Shown here: positions 43,821 through 52,965 of the stretch, one piece after another
How positions within the stretch are numbered: position 1 is the first letter of the stretch
Layout: each line of letters opens with the position of its first letter
Assembly: GCF_009733865.1 (NCBI RefSeq)
Contig: NZ_WOFB01000002.1
Span: 62,001-126,000, forward strand
Length of the DNA: 64,000 bases
Direction: 5' to 3'
Source: Oceanobacillus salinisoli
GTDB taxonomy: Bacteria; Bacillota; Bacilli; Bacillales; Amphibacillaceae
Program-made: the position numbers and the translations under genes
The notes under the pieces: model-generated
Seen by the model: the letters and a program-made list of their open reading frames with translations, nothing else
What the model was told of the DNA's origin: nothing
Databases searched by the model: none

Positions 43821-43894
43821 TGGCTGTTCACAATTAACAACACGAGCGTCGCAAATCCCAGCATTAACTCAATGGTTTTGTCAATTGGAATCAA
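43808..43894 (-). CDS. Small hydrophobic holin-like toxin of a type I toxin-antitoxin system, pair 2
   Basis: A 28-codon gene, TTG start at 43892-43894 with AAAGGGGTTG upstream, stop at 43808. The peptide reads IPIDKTIELMLGFATLVLLI then VNSQEKK: polar start, one membrane helix, lysine end. ELMLGFATLVL is the text typical of the holin-like toxin family. A TATAAT on the - strand (43969-43964) could drive it. It is shorter than the pair 1 toxin, and the two peptides are clearly not recent duplicates. Toxicity is inferred from family and from the overlapping antisense RNA. Confidence 0.7.
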   Translation of the reverse strand: MIPIDKTIELMLGFATLVLLIVNSQEKK

Positions 43895-43989
43895 TCGCTT
43901 CAACCCCTTTCATCAGGGTTTAAGCAACCAAATGTTTTTTATCTTGCAGGACCTGTTCTATATATTATACTATATCTAACTTAATAACT

Positions 43990-44490
43990 GTTTAAATAAT
44001 CAGAAAATGAGAGAATAATACTAGGAGAAATCTTGCAAAGCAATGTTAACAATAGAGAAATTTCCTAGTAATTTTTGGTTTCTGTTATAAAATGCCTACC
44101 AGAAATTAGGAGATTTGGATGTGTCTTAGCTGATTATGTTATCTTAATAGCATCCTATCACTTTGGAAGGTATAAAGTTTTTTCCGCATGATGTCCACTT
44201 TTAATCCAGTGATTCCACTTGGGTGACATTCTAATAGCTTCGTCGGAAGAACACCAATTCCTGCTCAAGCCTAGCCGTCCATTTACCTTTAGTAATCGAT
44301 TGCTTTCCGATCCAATCAACAATCTAAATAGCAATGATAATAATATAAGTTGATTAGTTGAAAATCTAGCTTAGTGAATTTACGGAGCGGTAGAGAAGAT
44401 ACACCCATCATCTTGTTTTCTTATTGCGATGAATAGGAGATTTACGTATAATCAGGATAAATTTAAGTTCAGTTAGCTAAATAAAAGGGA
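43990..44490. other. Unassigned 500-bp intergenic stretch
   Basis: No frame with a ribosome-binding site, no hairpin terminator and no member of the repeat families above was found. It may hold the upstream region of the SAM hydrolase gene and old gene debris. Confidence 0.3.
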
Positions 44491-44516
44491 ATATGACAGT
44501 AATGGGAGGTTTTCAA

Positions 44517-45362
44517 ATGAGGAAACATATCGTATTACAGACTGATTTTGGTTTAAGTGATGGTGCAGTTAGTGCAATGTATGGTGTTGCCTTATCGGTG
44601 GATCCTTGGCTCCAATTATTTGACTTAACACATGATATTCCTCCTTTCCACATTTGGGAAGCTTCCTACAGACTATACCAAACCATTGATTATTGGCCAG
44701 AAGACACGGTGTTTGTATCGGTTGTTGACCCAGGGGTAGGTACAGATCGCTTAAGTGTTGTAGTGAAAACAGAAAAGAATCAATATGTTGTTACTCCTGA
44801 CAATGGTACGTTAACCCATATTAAGGATAGCGTAGGAATTATGGAAGCACGTGTGATTGATGAGAAAGTGAATCGATTGCCAAACTCTGGAGAATCCTAT
44901 ACTTTTCATGGCCGGGATGTCTATATTTATACTGCCGCCAGACTTGCCTCTGGAATCATTACCTTTGAAGAGGTTGGGCCTGAACACGATGTTAAAGATT
45001 TGGTTTTGCTTCCACTTAATGAAATGGCAGTGAAGGATGGGGTCATTACAGGCAATATTGATATTTTGGATGTTCGATTTGGTAACCTTTGGACAAATAT
45101 AGATCGGCATGTATTTAAAGAGGCTGGCATTCACTATGGGGATTTTTTGGAAGTAACGATTGAAAATAATCAACGGCATCTATATAAAAATATGATCAAA
45201 TTTGGAAGGTCGTTTGCTGACAGTCGTTTAGGGGAGCCACTTTTGTTTGTGAATTCCCTTGATAAAATTGGTGTCGCCATTAATCAGGGATCATTTGCCA
45301 AGGCATATCATATAGAAACAGGGGCGAACTGGAAAATAAGTTTTCGGAAAGTGGAAATGTAA
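44517..45362 (+). CDS. SAM hydroxide adenosyltransferase (DUF62, SAM hydrolase)
   Basis: A 281-residue protein of the fluorinase/chlorinase fold; most members split SAM into adenosine and methionine. LQTDFGLSDGAVSAMYGVAL near the N-terminus, SVVDPGVGTDRLSVVVKT, TPDNGTLTHI and YTFHGRDVYIYTAARLA are the SAM-site segments; the C-terminal domain shows LDVRFGNLWTNI. ATG 44517 has GGGAGG upstream. The catalytic Asp-Arg-His water triad of hydrolases (Asp in DPGVG, Arg and His in FHGRD) is present, so a hydrolase rather than a halogenase is likely. It stands alone. Confidence 0.88.
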   Translation: MRKHIVLQTDFGLSDGAVSAMYGVALSVDPWLQLFDLTHDIPPFHIWEASYRLYQTIDYWPEDTVFVSVVDPGVGTDRLSVVVKTEKNQYVVTPDNGTLTHIKDSVGIMEARVIDEKVNRLPNSGESYTFHGRDVYIYTAARLASGIITFEEVGPEHDVKDLVLLPLNEMAVKDGVITGNIDILDVRFGNLWTNIDRHVFKEAGIHYGDFLEVTIENNQRHLYKNMIKFGRSFADSRLGEPLLFVNSLDKIGVAINQGSFAKAYHIETGANWKISFRKVEM

Positions 45363-45489
45363 TAAGACATTTCCTTAGTGTAGGTACAACACCAACTTAG
45401 CATTTAAAGTTAGTCAGGAATTGATATCTAATATAGCATAAAATTCCTCTGAAAAAACTTCAATCTTATAGAAAAACAGTCATCAAAAA

Positions 45490-45524
45490 GCTAAACTCTC
45501 TGCATATGCAGGGGGTTATTTTAT
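45490..45524 (+). terminator. Possible terminator upstream of the alpha/beta hydrolase gene
   Basis: AACTCTCTGCATATGCAGGG is self-complementary (CTGCA/TGCAG core) and followed by GGTTATTTT. Confidence 0.4.
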
Positions 45525-45630
45525 TGCAAAAAAGTCAATGATTATTACTATAAACTACCATTTATAATGCCTTTCACTTGTCGAATTTTCTAGTATAATG
45601 GAACTATAATGCATTGAAGGGGGCGGATTG

Positions 45631-46587
45631 GTGAAAAAGAAATTTTGGGCTAGAATATTTATTGGACTATTAATTATTTTATTCATCATAAATTTTGCGA
45701 TTGGTTTTTATTTATATGATTTAGCCATTGAAAGAAATGTAAAAGACTTCCTTGTTGGTAATGAAGATTTGGAAGTTTCGGCGGAAGCAATGGAAGTATT
45801 TACAGCAGGCGGTTGGCGGGATTGGGTAAGAGACCAGGATTTTGAAGAGTGGGAAATGGAGTCCTTTGATCATCTCACCCTTCAAGGTTATTTTCTTGAA
45901 GCAAAAGAGCCTACCAATAAAACAGTAGTATTCACTCACGGCTACTTGGGACGTGCGAGCGACATGGGGTTATTTGGCCAATATTATTACGAAAACCTCG
46001 GATATAATATGTTTACTGCTGACATGAGAGGGCATGGCAATAGTGAAGGAGATTACATTGGATTCGGCTGGCATGATCGACTGGATTTGGTTGATTGGGT
46101 AAACCGTATCGTTGATGAACTGGGAGAAGATACGGAGATAGTCCTCCATGGCGTTTCTATGGGAGCAGCAACGGTTTTAATGGCAAGTGGGGAAGATCTT
46201 CCTGATAATGTAAAAGCGATTGTAGCAGATAGTCCTTATTCCAATGTATATGATCTGTTTGCTTACCAGCTGGAACGGATGTTTAACTTGCCGGAAGTGC
46301 CTATTTTACCAACAACGGGACTTGTTACAAGTATCAAAGCTGGGTATAACTTTAAGGAATCTTCCGCATTGAATCAAGTAAGGAAAGCAGAAGTTCCAAT
46401 ATTATATATCCATGGCGGCCGAGATTCATTTGTTCCAACCGTAATGACAGAAGAATTACTAGCAAATACGAATAGCGAAGCAGAGTTATTGATTGTTGAT
46501 GGTGCGGGTCATGGAGAGTCGATTGTATTGGACAAGGAAACGTATTTAAAGAAGTTAACTGGATTTTTGAATACGTATGTAGATTGA
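45631..46587 (+). CDS. Membrane-anchored alpha/beta hydrolase (YqkD-like)
   Basis: A 318-residue serine hydrolase with an N-terminal membrane helix (ARIFIGLLIILFIINFAIGF). VVFTHGYLGRASDMG holds the oxyanion region; LHGVSMGAATVLMAS is the nucleophile elbow GxSxG (Ser near residue 175); DSFVPTVMT supplies the Asp and GAGHGES the His. This is the BAAT/YqkD type, thought to hydrolyse esters at the cell surface. GTG 45631 or the TTG just before it can serve as start; both follow AAGGGGGCG. It has a decayed relative at 37611-38169. Confidence 0.85.
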   Translation: MKKKFWARIFIGLLIILFIINFAIGFYLYDLAIERNVKDFLVGNEDLEVSAEAMEVFTAGGWRDWVRDQDFEEWEMESFDHLTLQGYFLEAKEPTNKTVVFTHGYLGRASDMGLFGQYYYENLGYNMFTADMRGHGNSEGDYIGFGWHDRLDLVDWVNRIVDELGEDTEIVLHGVSMGAATVLMASGEDLPDNVKAIVADSPYSNVYDLFAYQLERMFNLPEVPILPTTGLVTSIKAGYNFKESSALNQVRKAEVPILYIHGGRDSFVPTVMTEELLANTNSEAELLIVDGAGHGESIVLDKETYLKKLTGFLNTYVD

Positions 46588-46606
46588 CGAAAAATGTTTT
46601 TTTGAT

Positions 46607-46690
46607 TTAATTAACTGGCTCTAAGGTCCCCGCTTTAAGAATTCAGGATACTTCAAGAATGATAAGCGGGGGACGTCAGGCAGTAAACTT
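46607..46690 (-). repeat. Dispersed hairpin repeat, family G, copy 3
   Basis: TCCCCCGCTTA pairs with TAAAGCGGGGA (read on the - strand) and is followed by AGAGCCAGTTAAT, matching the ends of the 10130-10215 and 28930-28955 copies. It directly follows the hydrolase gene and may serve as its terminator. Confidence 0.45.
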
Positions 46691-46844
46691 TAAGTACAAT
46701 TAGTCACAGATAAATTACATATGAGCTCTATATAATAATCCTGGAGTAACTATAAATTTATAATTTCAGCAAAATTGCTAGTATGTTCTTTTTTTACGTT
46801 AGGAAAGCCCTTTTCGTAAGTTTTGCTGCTTTTTATATTCGCAG

Positions 46845-47235
46845 TTGATATAGACTCCTGACTAATGAAAATTCCTATCATGATGATCTCGCTTGTTCTA
46901 ATGATGATAGCGTGCATTCATTCGCTCCGGCAGAATACTTACGGTTCGTGGGCACGACCTAAAGTCTCATCAAGGAAAACCGTAAGTGCGCCTCTAGTCT
47001 TCTATTAACGCTCCGTAGTTGGCTTCCTCGGCGCAAGGGAACAAAGGAGATTACTCAAGTAGTACCCGCGCTGCTAAAGTCTAGACACGAGTGATAAATG
47101 CCATCTAATGGTTGATATCCCGCATACACTGGTTGAAATGTGCTTTCTTTGTGTTGATATTTTGCACAACGGTCGACATCTGCTTCTTTATGGTACCCGC
47201 AGAAGTCGCAGTGTATTTCCGCAGCCGTAGTATTA
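46845..47235 (-). repeat. Rearranged copy of TIR element family E
   Basis: It begins with TTGATATAGACTCCTGACTA (one difference from the perfect TIR at 57436) and then reads as the inverted right arm of the 57436-58055 element (GATGATCTCGCTTGTTCTAA, GGCAGAATACTTACGGTTCG). The other end is near 47225 (TGTATTTCCGCAGCCGTAG), but the second TIR is missing and a family B array (47090-47190) lies inside. It is a mosaic, probably dead. It fills most of the 1-kb gap before argC. Confidence 0.7.
47090..47190 (-). repeat. ~21-bp-period repeat array, family B, copy 1
   Basis: Units with the core GGTTGATAT, GGTTGAAAT, TGTTGATAT and GGTCGACAT start at 47110, 47131, 47152 and 47171. On the - strand these read ATATCAACC, as in 56222-56379; the stretch CAAAATATCAACACAAAG is shared by both arrays. 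Confidence 0.75.
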
Positions 47236-47488
47236 TCTCAAATTAAACTAATTCGCATTCTATATATTTAGTGAAAAAACAACAAACTTTTAGAATAACG
47301 GACAGGCACACAGAATTAGTTAAAATCTTAAAGTCCAAAGTATAAAAACTATATCAAGTATAAATTTAAACGCATGGGTTTCATTCACCTTGCGTTTTTT
47401 ATATTATTCATTTATCCGCTATGTTCGTTTGTGTATTCGGTTTTATACATGTTTTATGCAAAGGTATAAGATTTTTTCCAAAATTTTA

Positions 47489-47502
47489 TGCATAAATATA
47501 AA
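47489..47502. promoter_or_regulatory. Candidate ARG box 1 (ArgR/AhrC operator)
   Basis: TGCATAAATATAAA fits the ARG half-pattern TGNATWWWWATNCA with one mismatch. It lies 34 bp ahead of box 2, about three helical turns. Confidence 0.55.
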
Positions 47503-47521
47503 TATTTTTTTATAAATATAC

Positions 47522-47550
47522 TTGCATAAATAAACAGATAAAACTATAAT
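47522..47550 (+). promoter_or_regulatory. argC promoter overlapped by ARG box 2
   Basis: TTGCAT (47522-47527), a 17-bp spacer and TATAAT (47545-47550). The candidate ARG box TGCATAAATAAACA (47523-47536, one mismatch) covers the -35 element, so ArgR with arginine would block the polymerase. Confidence 0.65.
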
Positions 47551-47587
47551 AATGAATAATTCAAAAAATCGAAAGGGAGTTTATACA

Positions 47588-48628
47588 TTGAAGAATGTAG
47601 CAATTATTGGTGGAACGGGATATGGTGCAGTTGAATTAATTCGATTACTTCAATCACACCAGTTTATGCATATAAAAAAAATTATTTCGAATTCACAGCA
47701 TGGCGAGCAAATTGCATCTTTTTATCCACATTTAACGGAATTTTTTGATGATCCGATGGAAGAATTAGAGATTGAAAGGTTAAAAGAAGAAGCAGATATT
47801 ATCTTTTTTGCTACCCCAGCTGGTGTTGCGAAAGAGCTGGTACCACAATTCCGTGGATCAAATGTACAGTGCATTGACTTATCCGGAGATTTGCGGTTAA
47901 ACTCCCGTGATGAATATCAAAAATGGTATGGAAAGGAAGCAGCACCACAGGAAACATTGGATGAAGCAGTGTATGGGCTGGCGGAAATTTATAAGGAACA
48001 GATTAAACATGCAAAAATTATCTCCAATCCAGGGTGCTTTCCAACATCTGCATTGCTCGGACTGATTCCGGCAGTTGAGCATCAACTTATTTCGAAACAA
48101 TCGATTGTTATTGATGGGAAAACAGGGGTATCTGGTGCAGGAAGAAAACAATCAGCAATGACCCATTATTCTGAGACGAATGAGAATGTGAAGCCATATA
48201 AAATTGGGAAACATCAGCATATACCAGAGATTGACGCTTATTTATCTGAAGCTGCAAATGAATCGATTACTACAACTTTTACGACCCATCTCATTCCAAT
48301 GACACGTGGATTGATCTGTACGATGTATGGTCAACTGAAGAAACCTATGACAACCGCTGAGGTTATCGATTTATATCAATCTTTCTATGAATCTCACTCA
48401 TTCGTACGGGTAAGAAAAGAGGGCGTATTCCCAACCACGAAGGAAGTTCATGGAAGCAATTTTTGTGATATTGGGATATATGTGGATGAACGTACGAATC
48501 AATTAATCATTGAATCTGCCATTGACAATCTAGTAAAAGGGGCAGCAGGGCAGGCAATCCAGAATGCAAATGTTATGAATGGTTGGGATGAGGAGCACGG
48601 AATTTATCACATTCCAATTTTTCCATAA
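47588..48628 (+). CDS. argC: N-acetyl-gamma-glutamyl-phosphate reductase
   Basis: Third step of arginine synthesis: NADPH reduction of N-acetylglutamyl phosphate to the semialdehyde. TTG 47588 is the start: AAAGGGAG lies nine bases ahead, and an ATG at 47552 would fall at or before the predicted transcript start near 47557. KNVAIIGGTGYGAVELIRLL is the NADP-binding loop; SNPGCFPTSALLGLIP holds the catalytic Cys; GKTGVSGAGRK and HLIPMTRGLICTMY are conserved. The 346 residues match the family. First gene of argCJBD-carAB. Confidence 0.95.
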   Translation: MKNVAIIGGTGYGAVELIRLLQSHQFMHIKKIISNSQHGEQIASFYPHLTEFFDDPMEELEIERLKEEADIIFFATPAGVAKELVPQFRGSNVQCIDLSGDLRLNSRDEYQKWYGKEAAPQETLDEAVYGLAEIYKEQIKHAKIISNPGCFPTSALLGLIPAVEHQLISKQSIVIDGKTGVSGAGRKQSAMTHYSETNENVKPYKIGKHQHIPEIDAYLSEAANESITTTFTTHLIPMTRGLICTMYGQLKKPMTTAEVIDLYQSFYESHSFVRVRKEGVFPTTKEVHGSNFCDIGIYVDERTNQLIIESAIDNLVKGAAGQAIQNANVMNGWDEEHGIYHIPIFP

Positions 48629-48637
48629 GAGGAAAGG

Positions 48638-49873
48638 ATGAAAAACTTGATTGAAGCAAAAGCAAAAAACATGATTGTTCTGAAGGATGGTCATGTTACA
48701 AGTCCAAAAGGTTATATTGCTGGGGGAGTACATTGCGGGTTACGAAAGAAAAAACTGGATTTCGGCTGGATTCATTCTGAAGTGCCGGCAGCGGCAGCGG
48801 GGGTATATACGGTAAATGCCTTTCAAGCTGCACCATTACAAGTTACCAAAAATAGCCTGGAGAAAATGAATACAATTCAAACGATCATTGTTAATTCGGC
48901 AAATGCCAATTCCTTTACAGGCGAACAAGGATATCAGGATGCCTTGGAGATGCAAAAGCAGGCTGCAGAGAAAATGATGGTTGAAGTGGATCATGTTGCA
49001 GTCGCATCCACTGGCATTATTGGCGAAACATTGCCAATGAACAAAATCCATGAGGGGATAGACTCGATGGTAGAGTCCAGTCACTTGGCGGCGGAAAGGT
49101 TTGAACAGGCAATTTTAACGACGGATACGGTAACGAAGCATATTGCTGTGGAATTGGAAATTGACGATAAAACGATTACCATTGGCGGGGCAGCCAAAGG
49201 TTCAGGAATGATTCACCCGAATATGGCGACAATGCTTGGATTTATAACAACCGATGCAGCAGTGGATGTAAACAGTTTACAGCATGCATTACGCAATACG
49301 ACGGATGATACCTTTAATATGATTACCGTTGACGGTGATTCCAGCACGAATGATATGGTACTTGTTTTAGCTAATGGAATGCAGGGCAACCAAGTATTAA
49401 ATGAAAACCATCCACAATGGGGCGAATTTGTGGAAGCATTGCAATTTGTTAGTCAAGAACTAGCGAAGAAAATTGCCAAGGACGGAGAGGGAGCAACGAA
49501 ACTGATTGAGGTAAATGTATCAGGTGCCGTTTCCGAAACAGCTGCAAGACAAGTGGCAAAAGCAGTGATATCTTCCAATCTCGTGAAAACAGCGGTTTAT
49601 GGGTCTGATCCAAACTGGGGACGAATTATATGTGCAGTTGGATACAGTGAACAGCCGGTACTGCCTGATAAGATATGTGTTTCTCTTGGAGACATTGAAG
49701 TGGTGAAAGATGGTGCTGTTCTGTACTTTGATGAAACGGAGGCAAGTCAATATCTGCAGCAAGAAGCGGTAACAATTAACATTCATTTGCAACATGGAGA
49801 ACATGAAGCAACTGCCTGGGGCTGTGACTTAACTTATGATTATGTCAAAATAAATGCTTCGTATCGGACGTGA
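48638..49873 (+). CDS. argJ: Bifunctional glutamate N-acetyltransferase / ornithine acetyltransferase
   Basis: Makes N-acetylglutamate and recycles the acetyl group from N-acetylornithine. The 411-residue precursor cleaves itself before the Thr in HPNMATMLGF (near residue 200), exposing the nucleophile. GGVHCGLRKKKLDFGWI at the start, VASTGIIGETLPM, TTDTVTKH and DPNWGRIICAVGY are signature segments. The ATG lies very close to AGGAAAGG; a TTG nine bases later may be the true start. Having argJ explains why no separate argA/argE is needed here. Confidence 0.95.
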   Translation: MKNLIEAKAKNMIVLKDGHVTSPKGYIAGGVHCGLRKKKLDFGWIHSEVPAAAAGVYTVNAFQAAPLQVTKNSLEKMNTIQTIIVNSANANSFTGEQGYQDALEMQKQAAEKMMVEVDHVAVASTGIIGETLPMNKIHEGIDSMVESSHLAAERFEQAILTTDTVTKHIAVELEIDDKTITIGGAAKGSGMIHPNMATMLGFITTDAAVDVNSLQHALRNTTDDTFNMITVDGDSSTNDMVLVLANGMQGNQVLNENHPQWGEFVEALQFVSQELAKKIAKDGEGATKLIEVNVSGAVSETAARQVAKAVISSNLVKTAVYGSDPNWGRIICAVGYSEQPVLPDKICVSLGDIEVVKDGAVLYFDETEASQYLQQEAVTINIHLQHGEHEATAWGCDLTYDYVKINASYRT

Positions 49874-49884
49874 GGTGAGAAAAA

Positions 49885-50685
49885 GTGGATACTATCATAC
49901 TGAAAATAGGTGGCAGTGTTTTTGAAAAGCTTTCAGCAAGCTTTTACAAGACAGTGGTTGATTTGAAACAGTCCAAGGTTTGTCATCCCATCATTGTTCA
50001 TGGTGGAGGACCGGAGATTAATCAGGCATTAAAACAGGCCAATGTGGAAACTCCTTTTGTGGACGGTCTGCGTGTGACAACAGAAGAAGTATTGAAAATT
50101 GCGGAAATGGTCATGAGCGGTTCCATTAATAAACGAATGGTTGCCAAGATTCAGCAAGCAGGTGGTACTGCATTTGGATTAAGTGGAGTAGATGGATCAC
50201 TTTTACAAACAGAACCAGTGGATCATTCTGGGAAATTAGGCTTCGTAGGCCAAGTGAAGAAAGTAAATGATGCCTGGCTTAAGTTAATCATGGACCAGGG
50301 AGGAATTCCGGTAATTTCGCCGATTGGGGTGGATGAATCAGCTACTCGCTATAACATCAATGGAGATATGGCAGCTGCAGGAGTAGCAAGTGTGATGAAA
50401 GGTAAACTGATTTTTATTAGTGATATTCCAGGCGTCATGGAGACGATCCAGGATAAAAAAGTTATTCATTCGAAACTATCCAAAACTCAAATCGATTCGA
50501 TGATTTCCTCCGGGGTTATCTATGGCGGCATGATTCCAAAAGTGCGTTCGGCTGTAAATGCCTTATCTGGTGGCGTTACAGAATCTGTTATTATCAATGG
50601 TTTATCACCGAATGATTTGAAGGATTATATGAAAGGCCAAGTAGTCGGGACAAAAATTATGATGGGAGAGGTCCAGCATGTCTAA
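49885..50685 (+). CDS. argB: N-acetylglutamate kinase
   Basis: Second step of arginine synthesis, ATP-dependent phosphorylation of N-acetylglutamate. The 266-residue amino-acid-kinase-fold protein reads IILKIGGSVFEKL, then IIVHGGGPEINQALKQANVE, FVDGLRVTTEEVLKIAEMVM and YNINGDMAAAGVASVMKG, then GGMIPKVRSAVNALSGG. Start is GTG 49885 with GAGGTGA upstream. It lacks the long N-terminal helix of arginine-inhibited kinases, so control probably lies with ArgR. It overlaps argD by eight bases. Confidence 0.95.
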   Translation: MDTIILKIGGSVFEKLSASFYKTVVDLKQSKVCHPIIVHGGGPEINQALKQANVETPFVDGLRVTTEEVLKIAEMVMSGSINKRMVAKIQQAGGTAFGLSGVDGSLLQTEPVDHSGKLGFVGQVKKVNDAWLKLIMDQGGIPVISPIGVDESATRYNINGDMAAAGVASVMKGKLIFISDIPGVMETIQDKKVIHSKLSKTQIDSMISSGVIYGGMIPKVRSAVNALSGGVTESVIINGLSPNDLKDYMKGQVVGTKIMMGEVQHV

Positions 50686-51880
50686 TCTAGCTGTAGAAAA
50701 CAATCAGTCAGCAATCATGAACACATACAGCCGATTTCCAGTAAAATTGGTAAAAGGAAAAGGCAGCTATGTTTGGGATGATAAGGGGAATACATTTTTA
50801 GATTACACGTCCGGTATTGCAACCTGTAATCTTGGGCATGTTCCAGAACAGGTACAAAGTAAACTAAAAGAACAGCTGGATTTGCTTTGGCACTGTTCGA
50901 ATTTATATGGAATCCCAAACCAGGAAAAATTGGCAGAATTATTAACCACGAACAGTACTTTTGATCAAGTCTTTTTCTGTAATAGTGGTGCAGAAGCGAA
51001 TGAAGCGGCAATTAAGCTCGCTAAGAAGTATGCAAAAGACCAGGGGAATCCGGAGCGAACGGAAATCGTTACCTTTAAAAATTCGTTTCATGGACGTACG
51101 GGAATAACGATGGCAGCAACGGCACAGGAAAAAATCCATCAAGGGTTTACCCCATTAACACAAGGATTTCGCTATTTATCTCTTAATGATTATCATGCAT
51201 TAAGTGAGATAGACAATGGAAAAACAACCGCTGTCCTACTTGAAATGGTTCAAGGGGAAGGTGGAGTTCTTCCTGCCGATAAAAACTGGATGAAGGAACT
51301 TGAAAAAGTGTGCAAAGAAAATGACATTCTGCTTATGATTGATGAGGTTCAAACAGGAATGGGCCGAACAGGTTCATTATTTGCTTACGAACAGTATGGA
51401 ATCGAAGCTGATGTGATGACATTGGCAAAAGGATTAGGTTCAGGGGTACCGATTGGCGCTATGCTCGCTAATAACAAAGCAGGAGCGTCGTTTCAACCGG
51501 GAACCCATGGCAGCACATTTGGTGGAAATCCACTTGCAGCAAGTGCTGGCATTGCAACGATGGAAAGTCTCCTTAAAGAAGATTTTCTTACAGAAGTGAA
51601 AGCAAAAAGCAGCTGGTTTTATGATGAATTGACTAAATTACAACAAGACTTTCAGGTGGTTGAGGAAGTACGAGGACTCGGCTTCTTAGTTGGCATACAA
51701 CTGTCAGAAAAAGCGGGACCTTGGATAAAACAATTTCGGGAAAAGGGCATTTTAGTGTTAGCAGCAGGTGCAAACGTATTACGCGTTTTACCTCCACTAA
51801 CAACAACAAAAGAAGAATTGAAACAATTTGTGAATACTTTCCATGAATTATTAACAGAAACGGAGGAAATTACTTCATGA
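50678..51880 (+). CDS. argD: N-acetylornithine aminotransferase
   Basis: PLP enzyme converting the acetylglutamate semialdehyde to N-acetylornithine. 400 residues: DYTSGIATCNLGHVPEQVQ, FFCNSGAEANEAAIKLAKKY (PLP phosphate loop), FHGRTGITMAATAQEK, MIDEVQTGMGRTGSLFAYEQ (PLP-binding Asp) and TLAKGLGSGVPIGAML (Schiff-base Lys). HGSTFGGNPLAASAG is also diagnostic. The start overlaps argB, and the stop overlaps the carA start, showing tight translational coupling. Confidence 0.95.
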   Translation: MSNLAVENNQSAIMNTYSRFPVKLVKGKGSYVWDDKGNTFLDYTSGIATCNLGHVPEQVQSKLKEQLDLLWHCSNLYGIPNQEKLAELLTTNSTFDQVFFCNSGAEANEAAIKLAKKYAKDQGNPERTEIVTFKNSFHGRTGITMAATAQEKIHQGFTPLTQGFRYLSLNDYHALSEIDNGKTTAVLLEMVQGEGGVLPADKNWMKELEKVCKENDILLMIDEVQTGMGRTGSLFAYEQYGIEADVMTLAKGLGSGVPIGAMLANNKAGASFQPGTHGSTFGGNPLAASAGIATMESLLKEDFLTEVKAKSSWFYDELTKLQQDFQVVEEVRGLGFLVGIQLSEKAGPWIKQFREKGILVLAAGANVLRVLPPLTTTKEELKQFVNTFHELLTETEEITS

Positions 51881-52965
51881 CAAAAGGATATCTCGTGTTA
51901 GAGACAGGTGAAGTATTCGAAGGGGATTGGCTTGGAGCAGAAAGTGATACAGAAGGTGAAGTCGTTTTTAATACGAGTATGACTGGATACCAGGAAATGA
52001 TGACAGATCCATCCTATGCAGGGCAAATTTTAACATTCTGCTATCCGATTATCGGCAGCTATGGCGTGAATGAGGTAGATGATGAGAGCGCAAAGCTTAC
52101 TGTTTCAGCAGTCATTATCAATGACGTATGTGAAGAGCCGAGCCATTATCAATCTACTTCATCCGTTTCAGAGCAATTGAAAAAAGCAGATATTCCAGGG
52201 TTAGCCAATGTGGATACCCGCTCCCTTGTCGCTGCTATACGAAAGCATAAGACAGTGAAGGGGAAAATTACTCAAATAAAAGAAAAGCATATGGAACTGA
52301 AAGATTGGAACAACAAGGATACCGTCAAATTGGTTGAGGATGTTTCCGTAAAAGAGTCTGAAATACATGGAGATGGTGCGTATCATGTTGTCCTTGTAGA
52401 TTTTGGTTACAAGAAATCAATCATAAACGCGTTGCTAAAGGAAGATTGTAAAGTAACGATTGTTCCATATAACACTTCTTTTGAAACCATTCAATCACTA
52501 AAGCCGGATGGAATCTTACTAAGCAATGGACCAGGGGATCCGATGGAACTAAAACATGTATTTCCAACGGTCAAAGCATTAACAGAAAACTTTCCAACGC
52601 TTGGAATTTGCCTTGGGCACCAGCTTATTGCTTTAGCATATGGGGGAAAAACAGAGAAACTGCCATTTGGACATCGTGGAGGAAATCATCCAGTCAAGGA
52701 TTTACAAACTGGAAAGGTACGGATGACCTCGCAAAACCATGGTTATGTTGTGGTAGAAGAGAGTTTAGATAAGAATGCATTCCAAGTTCTATTTAGAAAT
52801 GTCAACGATAAATCTGTGGAAGGAATAAAACATATTCATTTGCCTGTTCTATCTGTTCAGTTCCATCCTGAGGCACATCCAGGGCCAAGTGATACAGAAT
52901 ATATTTTCATGGAATTCATTCATCAGGTAATTACTTCTGGAGGGAAGAAATATGTCGAAGCATAA
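51877..52965 (+). CDS. carA: Carbamoyl-phosphate synthase small (glutaminase) subunit, arginine-linked
   Basis: Releases ammonia from glutamine for the large subunit. 362 residues: N-terminal domain TGYQEMMTDPSYAGQILTFC, then a class I amidotransferase domain with LSNGPGDPMEL, GICLGHQLIALAYGGKTEK (nucleophile Cys) and VQFHPEAHPGPSDTEYIF (His/Glu). GGAGGAAAT precedes the ATG, which overlaps the argD stop. Position inside the arg operon points to the arginine-specific enzyme, as in Bacillus subtilis, distinct from the pyrimidine-operon copy. Confidence 0.95.
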   Translation: MTKGYLVLETGEVFEGDWLGAESDTEGEVVFNTSMTGYQEMMTDPSYAGQILTFCYPIIGSYGVNEVDDESAKLTVSAVIINDVCEEPSHYQSTSSVSEQLKKADIPGLANVDTRSLVAAIRKHKTVKGKITQIKEKHMELKDWNNKDTVKLVEDVSVKESEIHGDGAYHVVLVDFGYKKSIINALLKEDCKVTIVPYNTSFETIQSLKPDGILLSNGPGDPMELKHVFPTVKALTENFPTLGICLGHQLIALAYGGKTEKLPFGHRGGNHPVKDLQTGKVRMTSQNHGYVVVEESLDKNAFQVLFRNVNDKSVEGIKHIHLPVLSVQFHPEAHPGPSDTEYIFMEFIHQVITSGGKKYVEA

